Part shown: piece by piece, positions 53,429-62,398 of the stretch
Layout of the letters: each line of letters starts with the position of its first letter
Position numbering within the stretch: position 1 is the first letter of the stretch
Origin: Agromyces cerinus
GTDB taxonomy: Bacteria; Actinomycetota; Actinomycetes; Actinomycetales; Microbacteriaceae
Reading direction: 5' to 3'
DNA length: 64,000 bases
NCBI RefSeq assembly: GCF_016907835.1
Contig: NZ_JAFBCT010000001.1
Location: forward strand, 930,001-994,000
Position numbers and translations under genes: made by a program
Notes under the pieces: generated by a model
The model's input: only the letters and a program-made list of their open reading frames with translations
Database searches by the model: none
What the model was told of the DNA's origin: nothing

Positions 53429-54397
53429 ATGTCAGTGACACAGGAACAGGCGGACTGGTTCGCCGACGCATTCGCGAAGCTCGTCGACAACGTCGACCAG
53501 GCGATCCTCGGCAAGCGCGAGGTCATCAGGCTCGTGGTGACGGCGCTGCTCAGCGACGGCCACGTGCTGCTCGAAGACGTGCCGGGCACCGGCAAGACGG
53601 TGCTCGCCAAGGCGCTCGCGAACACGCTCGACGGCTCGAACTCGCGCATCCAGTTCACCCCCGACCTGCTTCCGTCGGATGTCACCGGCGTGACGATCTA
53701 CGACCAGGGCAAGGGCGTCTTCGAGTTCCACAAGGGCCCGATCTTCGCCTCGATCGTGCTCGCCGACGAGATCAACCGTGCGAGCCCCAAGACGCAGTCG
53801 GCCCTGCTCGAGGTCATGGAGGAGGCGCGCGTCACCGTCGACGGCGTGAGCCACGATGTGGGCCGCCCGTTCATGGTCATCGCGACGCAGAACCCCGTCG
53901 AGCAGGCCGGCACCTACACGCTGCCCGAGGCGCAGCTCGACCGCTTCCTGATCAAGACGTCGCTCGGCTACCCCGACCACAACACCGCGGTCGCCCTGCT
54001 CCTCGACTCGTCGAACCGTGCCCGTGCATCGAAGGTCTCGCCGATCATCGCCCCCGGGTCGGTGGCGGCGATGGCCCAGCTGGCCTCGGAGGTGTTCGTC
54101 GACGCATCCGTGCTCGCGTACCTCAACCACATCGTGACCGCCACCCGCACCCACAAGGACTCCACGCTCGGCGTCAGCATGCGCGGCGCGCTCGCACTCG
54201 CGCGTGCCGTCAAGACGTGGGCGCTGTCGCAGGGGCGCACCTACGTGACGCCCGACGACGTGCGGGAGCTGGCGGTGCCCGTGCTCGCGCACCGCATCAT
54301 CGTCGATCCCGAGTCGGACTTCGCCGGCGTCACCGCCGAAGACATCGTGAGCCGAGTGCTGGTCGACATCGAACCGCCCGCGTACCGCGCGGCATGA
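53429..54397 (+). CDS. MoxR-type AAA+ ATPase
   Basis: 322-residue MoxR ATPase. Walker A DVPGTGKTVLAK (about residues 52-60), Walker B IVLADEINRASPKTQSALLEVM, sensor ATQNPVEQAGTYTLPEAQLDRF. MoxR proteins act as chaperones or metal-insertion helpers, usually with a DUF58 or VWA partner, exactly as here. ATG 53429 follows AGAGGAG. The stop overlaps the DUF58 start by four bases (ATGA). Confidence 0.94.
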   Translation: MSVTQEQADWFADAFAKLVDNVDQAILGKREVIRLVVTALLSDGHVLLEDVPGTGKTVLAKALANTLDGSNSRIQFTPDLLPSDVTGVTIYDQGKGVFEFHKGPIFASIVLADEINRASPKTQSALLEVMEEARVTVDGVSHDVGRPFMVIATQNPVEQAGTYTLPEAQLDRFLIKTSLGYPDHNTAVALLLDSSNRARASKVSPIIAPGSVAAMAQLASEVFVDASVLAYLNHIVTATRTHKDSTLGVSMRGALALARAVKTWALSQGRTYVTPDDVRELAVPVLAHRIIVDPESDFAGVTAEDIVSRVLVDIEPPAYRAA

Positions 54398-55713
54398 CGA
54401 GCACCGCCGCGCCCGAACGCCCGGAGGCCGCCGCTCCGCGCGTGCCCTCGCAGACCACGATCGCCCTGCGGGGTGTCTGGCGAGCCATCACGGGCGGCGT
54501 CCGCAACGCGCTCCGGCTGTCGGGGCAGGCCCTGGGCCGCGTCTTCGGGTTCGCGGCGCCGGTGACGAGCGTGGTCTCGCCCCTCGGCTGGATCGTGCTC
54601 GCCGGCGCGGTGGTAGCGTTCGCGCTCAGCCGCATCTTCGGCTGGATCGAGTTCGGGTTCGTCGCGGCGACGCTCGCCGCAGCACTCCTCGTCGCGGTCG
54701 CATTCGTCTTCGGCCGCGCGAACTTCAGCGTGCACATCGAGCTGAACCCGCACCGCGTCGTCGCGGGCGAGCGTGCGCTCGGCCGCATGCTCGTGACGAA
54801 CATCGCCGCGAAGCCGTCGATCCCGTCTCGCACGGAGCTGCCGGTGGGCGGCGCCGTCGCCGAGTTCGTGGTTCCGGTGCTCGCGCCGGGCGCCGAGCAC
54901 GACGAGCTCTTCGCCGTGCCGACCCATCGTCGTGCCGTCATCGTCGCCGGTCCGGCGATCACGGTGCGCGGCGACCAGCTCGGGCTGCTGCGCCGCACCG
55001 TGCGCTGGACCGACGAGGTCGAGCTCTTCGTGCACCCCGTCACGGCTCGGCTGGCGCCGAGCGCCTCCGGTCTCGTGCGCGACCTCGAGGGCGAGGTCAC
55101 GAAGACGATCACGAACGACGACATCTCCTTCCACGCCCTGCGCTCCTACGAACCGGGCGATGCGCTTCGCAACGTGCACTGGCGCACCTCCGCCCGCACC
55201 GGCCAACTCATGGTGCGCCAGTTCGAGGAGACCCGCCGGTCGCAGCTCACGATCGTGCACACCACCGACCGCGCCGCCTACGCCTCCGAAGACGAGTTCG
55301 AACTCGCCATCTCCATCACCGCGTCGATCGGGGTCCAGGTCGTGCGCGACGGCACCAGGATGAGCATCGTGAGCGAGCGGATGCCGCTCTCCACCGCCAC
55401 CCCGACGTCGCTGCTCGATGACTCCTCGCGTCTGGTCGAGACCTCGGGCGACCATGCGAACCTGCGCGACTTCGCGCGGGACTCGACGAAGCGCCTGCCG
55501 CCGCCGAGCGTCGTGATGATCGTCGGAGGGTCGCAGGTGCCGCTCGCCGACTTCCGCGCCGCCGAGACGGTCTTCGGCCTCGACACGCAGACCATCGGGT
55601 TCCGTGCCGAGTTCGGCGCGCCGTCGCGCATCGCGAAGGTGTCGGGCCTCACGGTCGTGACGATCGGCGCGATCGGCGATCTTCCCCGAGTGATGCGGCG
55701 GGTGCGACCGTGA
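54394..55713 (+). CDS. DUF58 domain membrane protein
   Basis: 439 residues. Two TM helices after a 60-residue N-terminus (about 64-105), then a beta domain and the DUF58/VWA-like core with its hallmark RSYEPGDALRNVHWRTSART...LMVRQFEE around residues 248-280. DUF58 proteins are the regular membrane partners of MoxR ATPases. ATG 54394 overlaps the moxR stop; its own stop overlaps the next gene by four bases, so the three subunits are co-translated. Confidence 0.92.
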   Translation: MTSTAAPERPEAAAPRVPSQTTIALRGVWRAITGGVRNALRLSGQALGRVFGFAAPVTSVVSPLGWIVLAGAVVAFALSRIFGWIEFGFVAATLAAALLVAVAFVFGRANFSVHIELNPHRVVAGERALGRMLVTNIAAKPSIPSRTELPVGGAVAEFVVPVLAPGAEHDELFAVPTHRRAVIVAGPAITVRGDQLGLLRRTVRWTDEVELFVHPVTARLAPSASGLVRDLEGEVTKTITNDDISFHALRSYEPGDALRNVHWRTSARTGQLMVRQFEETRRSQLTIVHTTDRAAYASEDEFELAISITASIGVQVVRDGTRMSIVSERMPLSTATPTSLLDDSSRLVETSGDHANLRDFARDSTKRLPPPSVVMIVGGSQVPLADFRAAETVFGLDTQTIGFRAEFGAPSRIAKVSGLTVVTIGAIGDLPRVMRRVRP

Positions 55714-58226
55714 CCGAATCCTCGACTCCCGTACACGCGGTCCCTTCGACGCCGGCGTCCGCCGCTCCGTCCGCCATGCGGCCGTTCCCGGCCCGGGCGT
55801 GGCCCGACGTCGCGATCATCTCGGTGCTGTCGCTCCTCGGCGTCATCGGCTACGAGACCTCGTTCGGCGACTACAACTTCCTGATCGCCGGGATCGGCGG
55901 TCTCGTCGTCGGCACCGCGTTCGGCGTGCTCGGCTACGTGCTCCGCCTCGGTGTGGTCACGAACGTGCTCGCCGCCCTGCTCGGCTACTTCCTGTTCGGC
56001 AGCGCGCTCACGATGCCCGCCCAGTCGTTGTTCGGGGTGGTGCCGAGCCTCGAATCGCTCGCGGGCCTCGCGCTCGGCGCCGTGTGGGGCTGGGCGGACA
56101 TCGTCACCCTCCAGACACCGGTCGAGGCGCCCTACTACATCCCGGTCGTGCCGTACTTCGCGACCTGGCTGGTCGCGCTCGTCGGCACGATGCTCGCGAG
56201 CCGCTGGCTGGTTGTCCGGCGCACGCCGCTCCGGTCGACCGTGCTGCTCATCGGCCCGGCGCTCCTGTTCCTCTCGGGCATCCTGCTCGGCACCGACGAG
56301 ACCTACTTCGCCGGAGTCCGCGGCGTCGCGTTCGCCGCGATCGCGCTCATCTGGCTCGGCTGGCGCCGACAGGCCGCTCCTGCGGCGAGCGATGAGGGAG
56401 CGACCCGGCTGCGGCGACGCAAGTTCGCCGGAACGGGCATGCTCGTCACGGGCGCGGTGCTCGTCGGCGCCCTCGCCGGCACCGCGCTCGCCCCGACGCA
56501 GCCCGATCGCTTCGTGCTGCGCGAGGAGATCACTCCGCCGTTCGATCCGCTCGCGTTCCCGAGCCCGCTCGCGGGCTTCCGCGCGTACACGAAGGACCTC
56601 GCAGACACGACGCTCTTCACGGCGAAGGGGCTCGAGCCCGGCGATGTCATCCGGCTCGCGAGCATGGACTCGTACGACGGCCGTCTCTGGAACGTCGCCG
56701 GCCCCGAGGACATGACCTCCTCCGACGGCGGGTTCGAACTCGTCGGCGAGACGCTGCCGTTGCCCGAGCTCATGCGCGCGGGCGCCGAACGTTCGGCCGA
56801 GATCGAGATCTCCGCCTACGACGACGTCTGGCTGCCGGGCGTCGGGTATCCGACCCGCTTGGCGTTCGACGACGCCGCGAGCGTCGCCAGCGCGGGCGAC
56901 CTGCGCTACAACTCCGCGACCGGCACCGCGGTGCTGACGAGCGGCGTCGACGAGGCGTACCGCTACTCGATCGATGCGACGCTGCAGAAGGGGATCGACG
57001 ACGACGATCTCCTCGACACCCCGGCAGCCCTGATCGACCTCGCACCGGTCGAGAACACGCCCGACGTCGTCGTCGCCAAGGCGCAGGAGTTCGCCGGCGA
57101 CGCCGAGACTCCCATCGAGCAGCTGCGCGCGATCGAGACGGCGCTGAAGACCCAGGGCTTCCTGAGTCATGGCCTCGCCTCCGACGCCGTCCCCTCTCGT
57201 GCCGGACACGGCGCCGACCGCATGATCGAGCTCTTCACACGGAGCCAGATGATCGGCGACGAGGAGCAGTACGCCTCGGCGATGGCCCTCATGGCCAGGT
57301 ACCTCGGGTACCCGGCCCGGGTGGTCATGGGATTCGCGCCGCAGATCGGTGACGACGCCGAATCCGTCGAGGTCGTGGGCGACGACGTCACGGCCTGGGT
57401 CGAGGTCGCCTTCGAGGACGTGGGCTGGGTGGCGTTCCATCCCACTCCCGACGAGACCGACATCCCGCAGGATCAGACCCCGAAGCCGAAATCGGAGCCG
57501 CAGCCGCAGGTGCGCCAGCCTCCGAGGAGCGACAACGAGGACGAGGACCTGCTCACCGCCGTCGAGATCGACGACAGCGACGACGAGAAGAAGAACCAGC
57601 CCTTCGTCATCCCGCTGTGGGCCTGGGTCACGGCCGGCGTGGTCGGCATTCCACTGCTGCTGTTCTTCGGCACGATGCTCGTGATCGCGGCGATCAAGGC
57701 GCGCCGTCGCCGACGGCGGCGCAACCGCGGGTCGGGGGATCGACGCGTCGCGGGGGCCTGGGACGAGCTGACCGACGAGTTCGCCGAACTCGGCTTCGAC
57801 GTGCCGCGCGTCGGCAGCCGCCGTCAGACGGCCACGGTGATCGAGCGGCAGCTGCGCGAACAGGGTCTCGGCGATGCGCGCGGAGCGCACACCGACACGG
57901 GCCCCGTGCGGGTCGTCCGCGCCGATGCGCCCGCGAGCGGCATCCGGGTGATGCCGTTGGCCGATGCCACCGACCGGGCGGTCTTCGGAGGCGAGGAGAT
58001 CGAGCAGAGCGTCGTCGACGAGAGCTGGAGCGCCGCGACCGAGGCGGTCGGCCTCGCACGCGCGGCATCCGGTCGTCTCAGGCGTCTCTTCAGCCGCTTC
58101 CGCATCCGGTCGAAGCGGGACTGGGCGCAGGTCGACATCTCGGGAGCGAAGCCGGCCAAGCCTGCGAAGGCGGCCAAGCGCGCTGGGCCCGGAAGCGGCG
58201 AGGCTGCGGCACCCGCAGCAGGATGA
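55710..58226 (+). CDS. Transglutaminase-like (TgpA-type) membrane protein with substituted catalytic triad
   Basis: 838 residues: about six N-terminal helices (30-235), an extracellular transglutaminase-like domain (about 330-590), another TM helix (632-660) and a cytosolic tail with a basic Arg cluster. The family consensus GDCEQ / HAWVE / FDPTP reads GDEEQ (Glu518), TAWVE (Thr561) and FHPTP (His577), so Cys, His and Asp are all missing and catalysis is unlikely. GTG 55710 overlaps the DUF58 stop. Perhaps a non-catalytic binding protein for peptide or giant-protein segments (inference). Confidence 0.9.
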   Translation: MTESSTPVHAVPSTPASAAPSAMRPFPARAWPDVAIISVLSLLGVIGYETSFGDYNFLIAGIGGLVVGTAFGVLGYVLRLGVVTNVLAALLGYFLFGSALTMPAQSLFGVVPSLESLAGLALGAVWGWADIVTLQTPVEAPYYIPVVPYFATWLVALVGTMLASRWLVVRRTPLRSTVLLIGPALLFLSGILLGTDETYFAGVRGVAFAAIALIWLGWRRQAAPAASDEGATRLRRRKFAGTGMLVTGAVLVGALAGTALAPTQPDRFVLREEITPPFDPLAFPSPLAGFRAYTKDLADTTLFTAKGLEPGDVIRLASMDSYDGRLWNVAGPEDMTSSDGGFELVGETLPLPELMRAGAERSAEIEISAYDDVWLPGVGYPTRLAFDDAASVASAGDLRYNSATGTAVLTSGVDEAYRYSIDATLQKGIDDDDLLDTPAALIDLAPVENTPDVVVAKAQEFAGDAETPIEQLRAIETALKTQGFLSHGLASDAVPSRAGHGADRMIELFTRSQMIGDEEQYASAMALMARYLGYPARVVMGFAPQIGDDAESVEVVGDDVTAWVEVAFEDVGWVAFHPTPDETDIPQDQTPKPKSEPQPQVRQPPRSDNEDEDLLTAVEIDDSDDEKKNQPFVIPLWAWVTAGVVGIPLLLFFGTMLVIAAIKARRRRRRRNRGSGDRRVAGAWDELTDEFAELGFDVPRVGSRRQTATVIERQLREQGLGDARGAHTDTGPVRVVRADAPASGIRVMPLADATDRAVFGGEEIEQSVVDESWSAATEAVGLARAASGRLRRLFSRFRIRSKRDWAQVDISGAKPAKPAKAAKRAGPGSGEAAAPAAG

Positions 58227-58257
58227 CACGGTGCTGCGCCGGCGTCGCGTGCTCGCC

Positions 58258-58263
58258 TAGAGT
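58258..58263 (+). promoter_or_regulatory. -10 element TAGAGT, leaderless promoter of terminal FHA gene
   Basis: TAGAGT ends six bases before GTG 58270. Confidence 0.5.
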
Positions 58264-58269
58264 GGAGCC

Positions 58270-58770
58270 GTGGAACACGAGGGGTTCATCGTTCCGCCTC
58301 CCGGGTTGATCCCCGACACGGTCGAGGCGCCGCCGCGGCCCGCGCCTGCCGTGGCGCCGGCCGCCTTCCCGACGTTCACGCCGGCGGCGCCCGCGCCGCC
58401 GCCGCAGCCCGTCCTGCCCGAGGCGCAGGCCGTGCCGCACGGGCCGTGGATCCTCTCGCTCGACGACGGCCAGCGGTTCCAGGTCGGCGGTTCGCTCGTG
58501 CTCGGTCGCGACCCGGCACACGTGCCCGTGCGGCCGCACGCGGTGCTCGTGCCCGTCGTCGATGCGGCGAAGTCGGTGTCGAAGACCCACGCCATCGTCG
58601 ATCTCGAGGGCGCCGAGCTCTCGATCACCGACCTGCACTCGACGAACGGCGTGCTCGTGACCGATGCGCACGGCGTCGAGCGCGACCTCGATCCGGGCGA
58701 GCGCGTGGTGCTCTCGCCGGGCGACCGGGTCGAACTCGGCACCTTCGCGGTGCGCGTCGAGCGGGCGTGA
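58270..58770 (+). CDS. Small FHA-domain protein
   Basis: 166 residues: a Pro/Ala-rich first 60 residues (FIVPPPGLIPDT...), then an FHA domain with LVLGRDPA, SVSKTHAIVD and HSTNGVLV, so the phospho-threonine pocket looks intact. GTG 58270 is probably leaderless. Third FHA-type protein of the block and the last gene before the leucine attenuator; it may link the kinase to the MoxR-DUF58-transglutaminase part (inference). Confidence 0.87.
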   Translation: MEHEGFIVPPPGLIPDTVEAPPRPAPAVAPAAFPTFTPAAPAPPPQPVLPEAQAVPHGPWILSLDDGQRFQVGGSLVLGRDPAHVPVRPHAVLVPVVDAAKSVSKTHAIVDLEGAELSITDLHSTNGVLVTDAHGVERDLDPGERVVLSPGDRVELGTFAVRVERA

Positions 58771-58811
58771 CCGCTCGGCGTCATCTGGCGGGGCCGACGT
58801 TTTCGAGGTGT

Positions 58812-58817
58812 TAGCCT
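58812..58817 (+). promoter_or_regulatory. -10 element of leuCD leader
   Basis: TAGCCT ends six bases before GTG 58824. Confidence 0.5.
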
Positions 58818-58823
58818 GAAGTT

Positions 58824-58877
58824 GTGCGCGCACGACGACGTCTTCTCCTTCGTTGCCGCGGCGGGGCTTCGTTCTGA
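58824..58877 (+). CDS. Leucine-rich leader peptide of the leuCD operon
   Basis: 17-residue reading frame VRARRRLLLRCRGGASF, starting at GTG 58824, six bases after TAGCCT, so its mRNA would be leaderless. It has three consecutive Leu codons (CTT CTC CTT, at 58842-58850), of which CTT is rare in this window, flanked by Arg codons. The stop is within the loop of the following hairpin. Together these are the marks of a leucine attenuation peptide that stalls the ribosome when charged tRNA-Leu is scarce. Too short for gene finders. Identification is by pattern; the mechanism is inferred. Confidence 0.72.
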   Translation: MRARRRLLLRCRGGASF

Positions 58878-58894
58878 GGCCTTCCCCGCCGCGG
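58856..58894 (+). terminator. Attenuator hairpin of leuCD
   Basis: CCGCGGCGGGG / CCCCGCCGCGG, perfect 11-bp stem, 17-base loop, beginning six bases after the Leu codons. A ribosome stalled there would cover the left arm and prevent the hairpin. No T-run follows, so termination may be Rho-dependent, or the hairpin may act on translation. Confidence 0.65.
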
Positions 58895-58937
58895 AGTCTG
58901 TCGTCGGCTGACCCCTGGACCTGAGGAAGACGAACGC

Positions 58938-60401
58938 ATGAACGCAGCACCCACGAACAACGCTGTCGCAACGGGTGAAGCCCCGCGCACCCTGGCCGAG
59001 AAGGTGTGGAACGCCCACCTGGTCAAGCAGGGCGAAGACGGCACCCCCGACCTGATCTACATCGACCTGCACCTCGTGCACGAGGTCACCAGCCCGCAGG
59101 CCTTCGACGGCCTGCGCATGGCCGGCCGCCCCGTGCGCCGGCCCGATCTGACGATCGCGACCGAAGACCACAACACGCCGACGCTCGACATCGACAAGCC
59201 GATCGCCGACCTGACGAGCCGCACGCAGATCGAGACTCTGCGTCGAAACGCCGCGGAGTTCGGTATCCGCCTGCACTCCCTCGGCGACAAGGAACAGGGC
59301 ATCGTGCACGTCGTGGGCCCGCAGCTCGGCCTGACGCAGCCCGGCATCACGGTGGTGTGCGGCGACTCGCACACCTCGACCCACGGCGCGTTCGGCGCGA
59401 TGGCGTTCGGCATCGGCACGAGCGAGGTCGAGCACGTGCTCGCCACGCAGACCCTGCCGCTGAAGCCCTTCAAGACCATGGCGATCAACGTCGAGGGCGC
59501 ACTGCGTCCCGGGGTCACCGCGAAGGACATCATCCTCGCGGTCATCGCGAAGATCGGCACCGGCGGCGGCCAGGGCTACGTGCTCGAGTACCGCGGCAGC
59601 GCGATCCGCGCGCTCTCGATGGACGGGCGCATGACCATCTGCAACATGTCGATCGAAGCGGGTGCGCGAGCCGGCATGGTGGCCCCGGATGCCACGACCT
59701 ACGCGTACCTCGAAGGTCGCGACCACGCACCGTCCGGCGCCGACTGGGACACCGCCGTCGCCTACTGGGACACGCTCGCCACCGACGAGGGCGCCACGTT
59801 CGACGCCGAGGTGTTCATCGACGCCGACACGCTCGAGCCCTTCGTCACCTGGGGCACGAACCCCGGTCAGGGCGTCTCGCTCTCCGAGAACGTTCCCGAC
59901 CCGGCCGCCATCGAGGACCAGCACGAGCGCGCCGCCGCCGAGCGGGCGCTCGAGTACATGGACCTCGAGGCGGGCACGCCGCTGAAGGACATCCGCGTCG
60001 ACGCGGTGTTCATGGGCTCGTGCACCAACAGTCGCATCGAAGACCTGCGGGCGTTCGCCTCGATCATCAAGGGCAAGCAGAAGGCCGATGGCGTACGCGT
60101 CATGGTCGTGCCCGGCTCGGCTCGCGTGCGTCTCGAGGCGGAGGCAGAGGGCCTCGACAAGGTCTTCACCGATTTCGGCGCCGAATGGCGATTCGCGGGC
60201 TGCTCGATGTGCCTCGGCATGAACCCCGACCAGCTCGCCCCGGGCGAGCGCTGCGCGTCGACCTCGAACCGCAACTTCGAGGGGCGCCAGGGCAAGGGCG
60301 GCCGTACGCACCTCGTGTCGCCGCTGGTGGCCGCTGCCACCGCCATCCGCGGAACCCTCTCGAGCCCCTGGGATCTGCAGACCGAAGGGGAGGGGAACTG
60401 A
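58938..60401 (+). CDS. leuC: 3-isopropylmalate dehydratase large subunit
   Basis: 487 residues; with LeuD interconverts 2- and 3-isopropylmalate in leucine synthesis. The 4Fe-4S cysteines are in GSCTNSR and [24 protein letters not shown] and EDHNTPT are family-typical. ATG 58938 follows GAGGAAG. Controlled by the leader peptide and hairpin upstream; leuD follows after two bases. Confidence 0.96.
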   Translation: MNAAPTNNAVATGEAPRTLAEKVWNAHLVKQGEDGTPDLIYIDLHLVHEVTSPQAFDGLRMAGRPVRRPDLTIATEDHNTPTLDIDKPIADLTSRTQIETLRRNAAEFGIRLHSLGDKEQGIVHVVGPQLGLTQPGITVVCGDSHTSTHGAFGAMAFGIGTSEVEHVLATQTLPLKPFKTMAINVEGALRPGVTAKDIILAVIAKIGTGGGQGYVLEYRGSAIRALSMDGRMTICNMSIEAGARAGMVAPDATTYAYLEGRDHAPSGADWDTAVAYWDTLATDEGATFDAEVFIDADTLEPFVTWGTNPGQGVSLSENVPDPAAIEDQHERAAAERALEYMDLEAGTPLKDIRVDAVFMGSCTNSRIEDLRAFASIIKGKQKADGVRVMVVPGSARVRLEAEAEGLDKVFTDFGAEWRFAGCSMCLGMNPDQLAPGERCASTSNRNFEGRQGKGGRTHLVSPLVAAATAIRGTLSSPWDLQTEGEGN

Positions 60402-60403
60402 TC

Positions 60404-61024
60404 ATGGAGAAGATCACCACCGTCACGGGCACCGCTGCGCCGATGCGCCGCTCGAACGTCGACACCGACCAGATCATCCCCGCGGTGTTCCTGAAGCGGG
60501 TCACGAAGACCGGGTTCGACGACGCGCTCTTCCACGCCTGGCGCCAGGACCCCGACTTCGTGCTGAACCGGCCCGAGCACCAGGGTGTGAAGGTGCTCAT
60601 CGCCGGCCCCGACTTCGGCACCGGCTCGAGCCGCGAGCACGCCGTCTGGGCGCTGCGCGACTTCGGCTTCGACGTCGTCATCAGCTCGCGATTCGGCGAC
60701 ATCTTCCGCGGCAACTCGGGCAAGCAGGGCCTGCTCGCCGCACAGGTCGCCTATGAGGACGTCGAGCGGCTCTGGGAGGTCGTCGAGGCGGACCCGGGAA
60801 TAGAGGTCACCGTCGATCTGGTTGAGCGAACAGTGACCGTAGGGTCGCTGAAGGTGCCGTTCGAGATCGACGACTACACTCGATGGAGGCTGCTCGAGGG
60901 GCTCGATGACATCGGGCTCACCCTCAGAGATGAAGCGGCAATCGCCGAGTTCGAGTCTCATCGAGAATCGTGGCGGCCGAAGACGCTCCCCATCCGGGAG
61001 CCGGCGGAATCAGGGAGTCTGTGA
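60404..61024 (+). CDS. leuD: 3-isopropylmalate dehydratase small subunit
   Basis: 206 residues, swivelling domain of the isopropylmalate isomerase. [19 protein letters not shown] and [14 protein letters not shown] are the family's substrate-binding motifs. AGGGGAGGGG precedes ATG 60404. Its stop overlaps murA by four bases (GTGA). Confidence 0.96.
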   Translation: MEKITTVTGTAAPMRRSNVDTDQIIPAVFLKRVTKTGFDDALFHAWRQDPDFVLNRPEHQGVKVLIAGPDFGTGSSREHAVWALRDFGFDVVISSRFGDIFRGNSGKQGLLAAQVAYEDVERLWEVVEADPGIEVTVDLVERTVTVGSLKVPFEIDDYTRWRLLEGLDDIGLTLRDEAAIAEFESHRESWRPKTLPIREPAESGSL

Positions 61025-62391
61025 ACACACTCGGGCAAGATGCCAAGAACCATGGAACGGCAGTCGGGTTGAACGTCGACAAGATCACGATCAACGGCGG
61101 CAAGCCGCTCCGCGGTCGCATCGAGTTGAAGGGCGCGAAGAACCTCGTCACCAAGGCGATGGTCGCGGCCATCCTCGGCGACACTCCGAGCGTGCTGAAA
61201 GACGTGCCGAACATCAGCGACGTCCGCATCGTCCGCGGCCTCCTCGAGGTGCACGGCGTGAGCGTGACGCAGGGCATCGAAGAGGGCGAGCTCATCCTCG
61301 ACCCGTCGGCCGTCGAGACCGCCCACATGGCCGACATCGACGCGCACGCCGGGTCGAGCCGCATCCCGATCCTGTTCTGCGGCCCGCTGCTGCACCGTCT
61401 CGGCGAGGCGTTCATCCCCGACCTCGGCGGCTGCCGCATCGGCGACCGCCCGATCGACTACCACCTCGAGGTGCTGCGCAACTTCGGCGCCATCGTCGAG
61501 AAGCTGCCGAGCGGCATCCGCATGTCGGCGCCCGGCGGCCTGCACGGCGCCAAGGTCTCGCTGCCCTACCCGAGCGTCGGGGCGACCGAGCAGGTGCTGC
61601 TGACCGCGGTGCTCGCCGACGGCATCACCGAGCTCTCGGGAGCGGCCATCGAGCCCGAGATCATGGATCTCATCAACATCCTGCAGAAGATGGGTGCGAT
61701 CATCACGGTCGACACCGACCGGGTCATCCGCATCGAGGGCGTCGACAAGCTCGACGGCTACACGCACCGCGCGCTCTTCGACCGCAATGAGGCCGCGAGC
61801 TGGGCCGCTGCGGCCCTCGCGACCGACGGCGACATCTTCGTCGGCGGCGCACGCCAGGCCGAGATGCTGACCTTCCTCAACGTCTTCCGCAAGGTCGGCG
61901 GCGACTTCGAGATCCAGGAAGACGGCATCCGCTTCTTCCACCCCGGCGGCGAGCTCTCGCCCGTCATCATCGAGACCGACGTGCACCCCGGCTTCATGAC
62001 CGACTGGCAGCAGCCGCTCGTGATCGCCCTCACGAAGGCGAAGGGCGTCTCGATCGTGCACGAGACGGTCTACGAGCAGCGCTTCGGCTTCGTCGACGCG
62101 CTCGTCGAGATGGGCGCGTCGATCGAGGTGCACAAGGAGTGCCTCGGCGGTCGTCCGTGCCGGTTCGGGCAGCGCAACTTCAAGCACTCCGCCGTCATCT
62201 CGGGCCCGACGAAGCTCACCGGTGCCGACATCGAGGTGCCCGACCTGCGCGGCGGGTTCAGCCACCTCATCGCGGCGCTCACGGCCGACGGCCGTTCGAC
62301 CGTCTCGAACGTCGGCATCATCGCTCGCGGTTACGAGAACTTCATCACGAAGCTGGAGCTCCTCGGGGCGGACTTCGAACTCGAAGGATAA
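61021..62391 (+). CDS. murA: UDP-N-acetylglucosamine 1-carboxyvinyltransferase
   Basis: 456 residues; first committed step of peptidoglycan synthesis (enolpyruvyl transfer to UDP-GlcNAc). The EPSP-synthase-like fold begins at [13 protein letters not shown]; the fosfomycin-sensitive Cys is present in [24 protein letters not shown] and [15 protein letters not shown] are also typical. GTG 61021 overlaps leuD, so a housekeeping wall gene is tied to the leucine operon; GTG is chosen over the in-frame 60970. An N-terminal extension of about 18 residues precedes the fold. Confidence 0.94.
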   Translation: MNTLGQDAKNHGTAVGLNVDKITINGGKPLRGRIELKGAKNLVTKAMVAAILGDTPSVLKDVPNISDVRIVRGLLEVHGVSVTQGIEEGELILDPSAVETAHMADIDAHAGSSRIPILFCGPLLHRLGEAFIPDLGGCRIGDRPIDYHLEVLRNFGAIVEKLPSGIRMSAPGGLHGAKVSLPYPSVGATEQVLLTAVLADGITELSGAAIEPEIMDLINILQKMGAIITVDTDRVIRIEGVDKLDGYTHRALFDRNEAASWAAAALATDGDIFVGGARQAEMLTFLNVFRKVGGDFEIQEDGIRFFHPGGELSPVIIETDVHPGFMTDWQQPLVIALTKAKGVSIVHETVYEQRFGFVDALVEMGASIEVHKECLGGRPCRFGQRNFKHSAVISGPTKLTGADIEVPDLRGGFSHLIAALTADGRSTVSNVGIIARGYENFITKLELLGADFELEG

Positions 62392-62398
62392 TGGGGGA

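Noticed and set aside
58270..58770. FHA gene as part of the leucine operon
   Set aside because: leuCD have their own promoter, leader peptide and hairpin after it; the FHA protein fits the signalling block instead.
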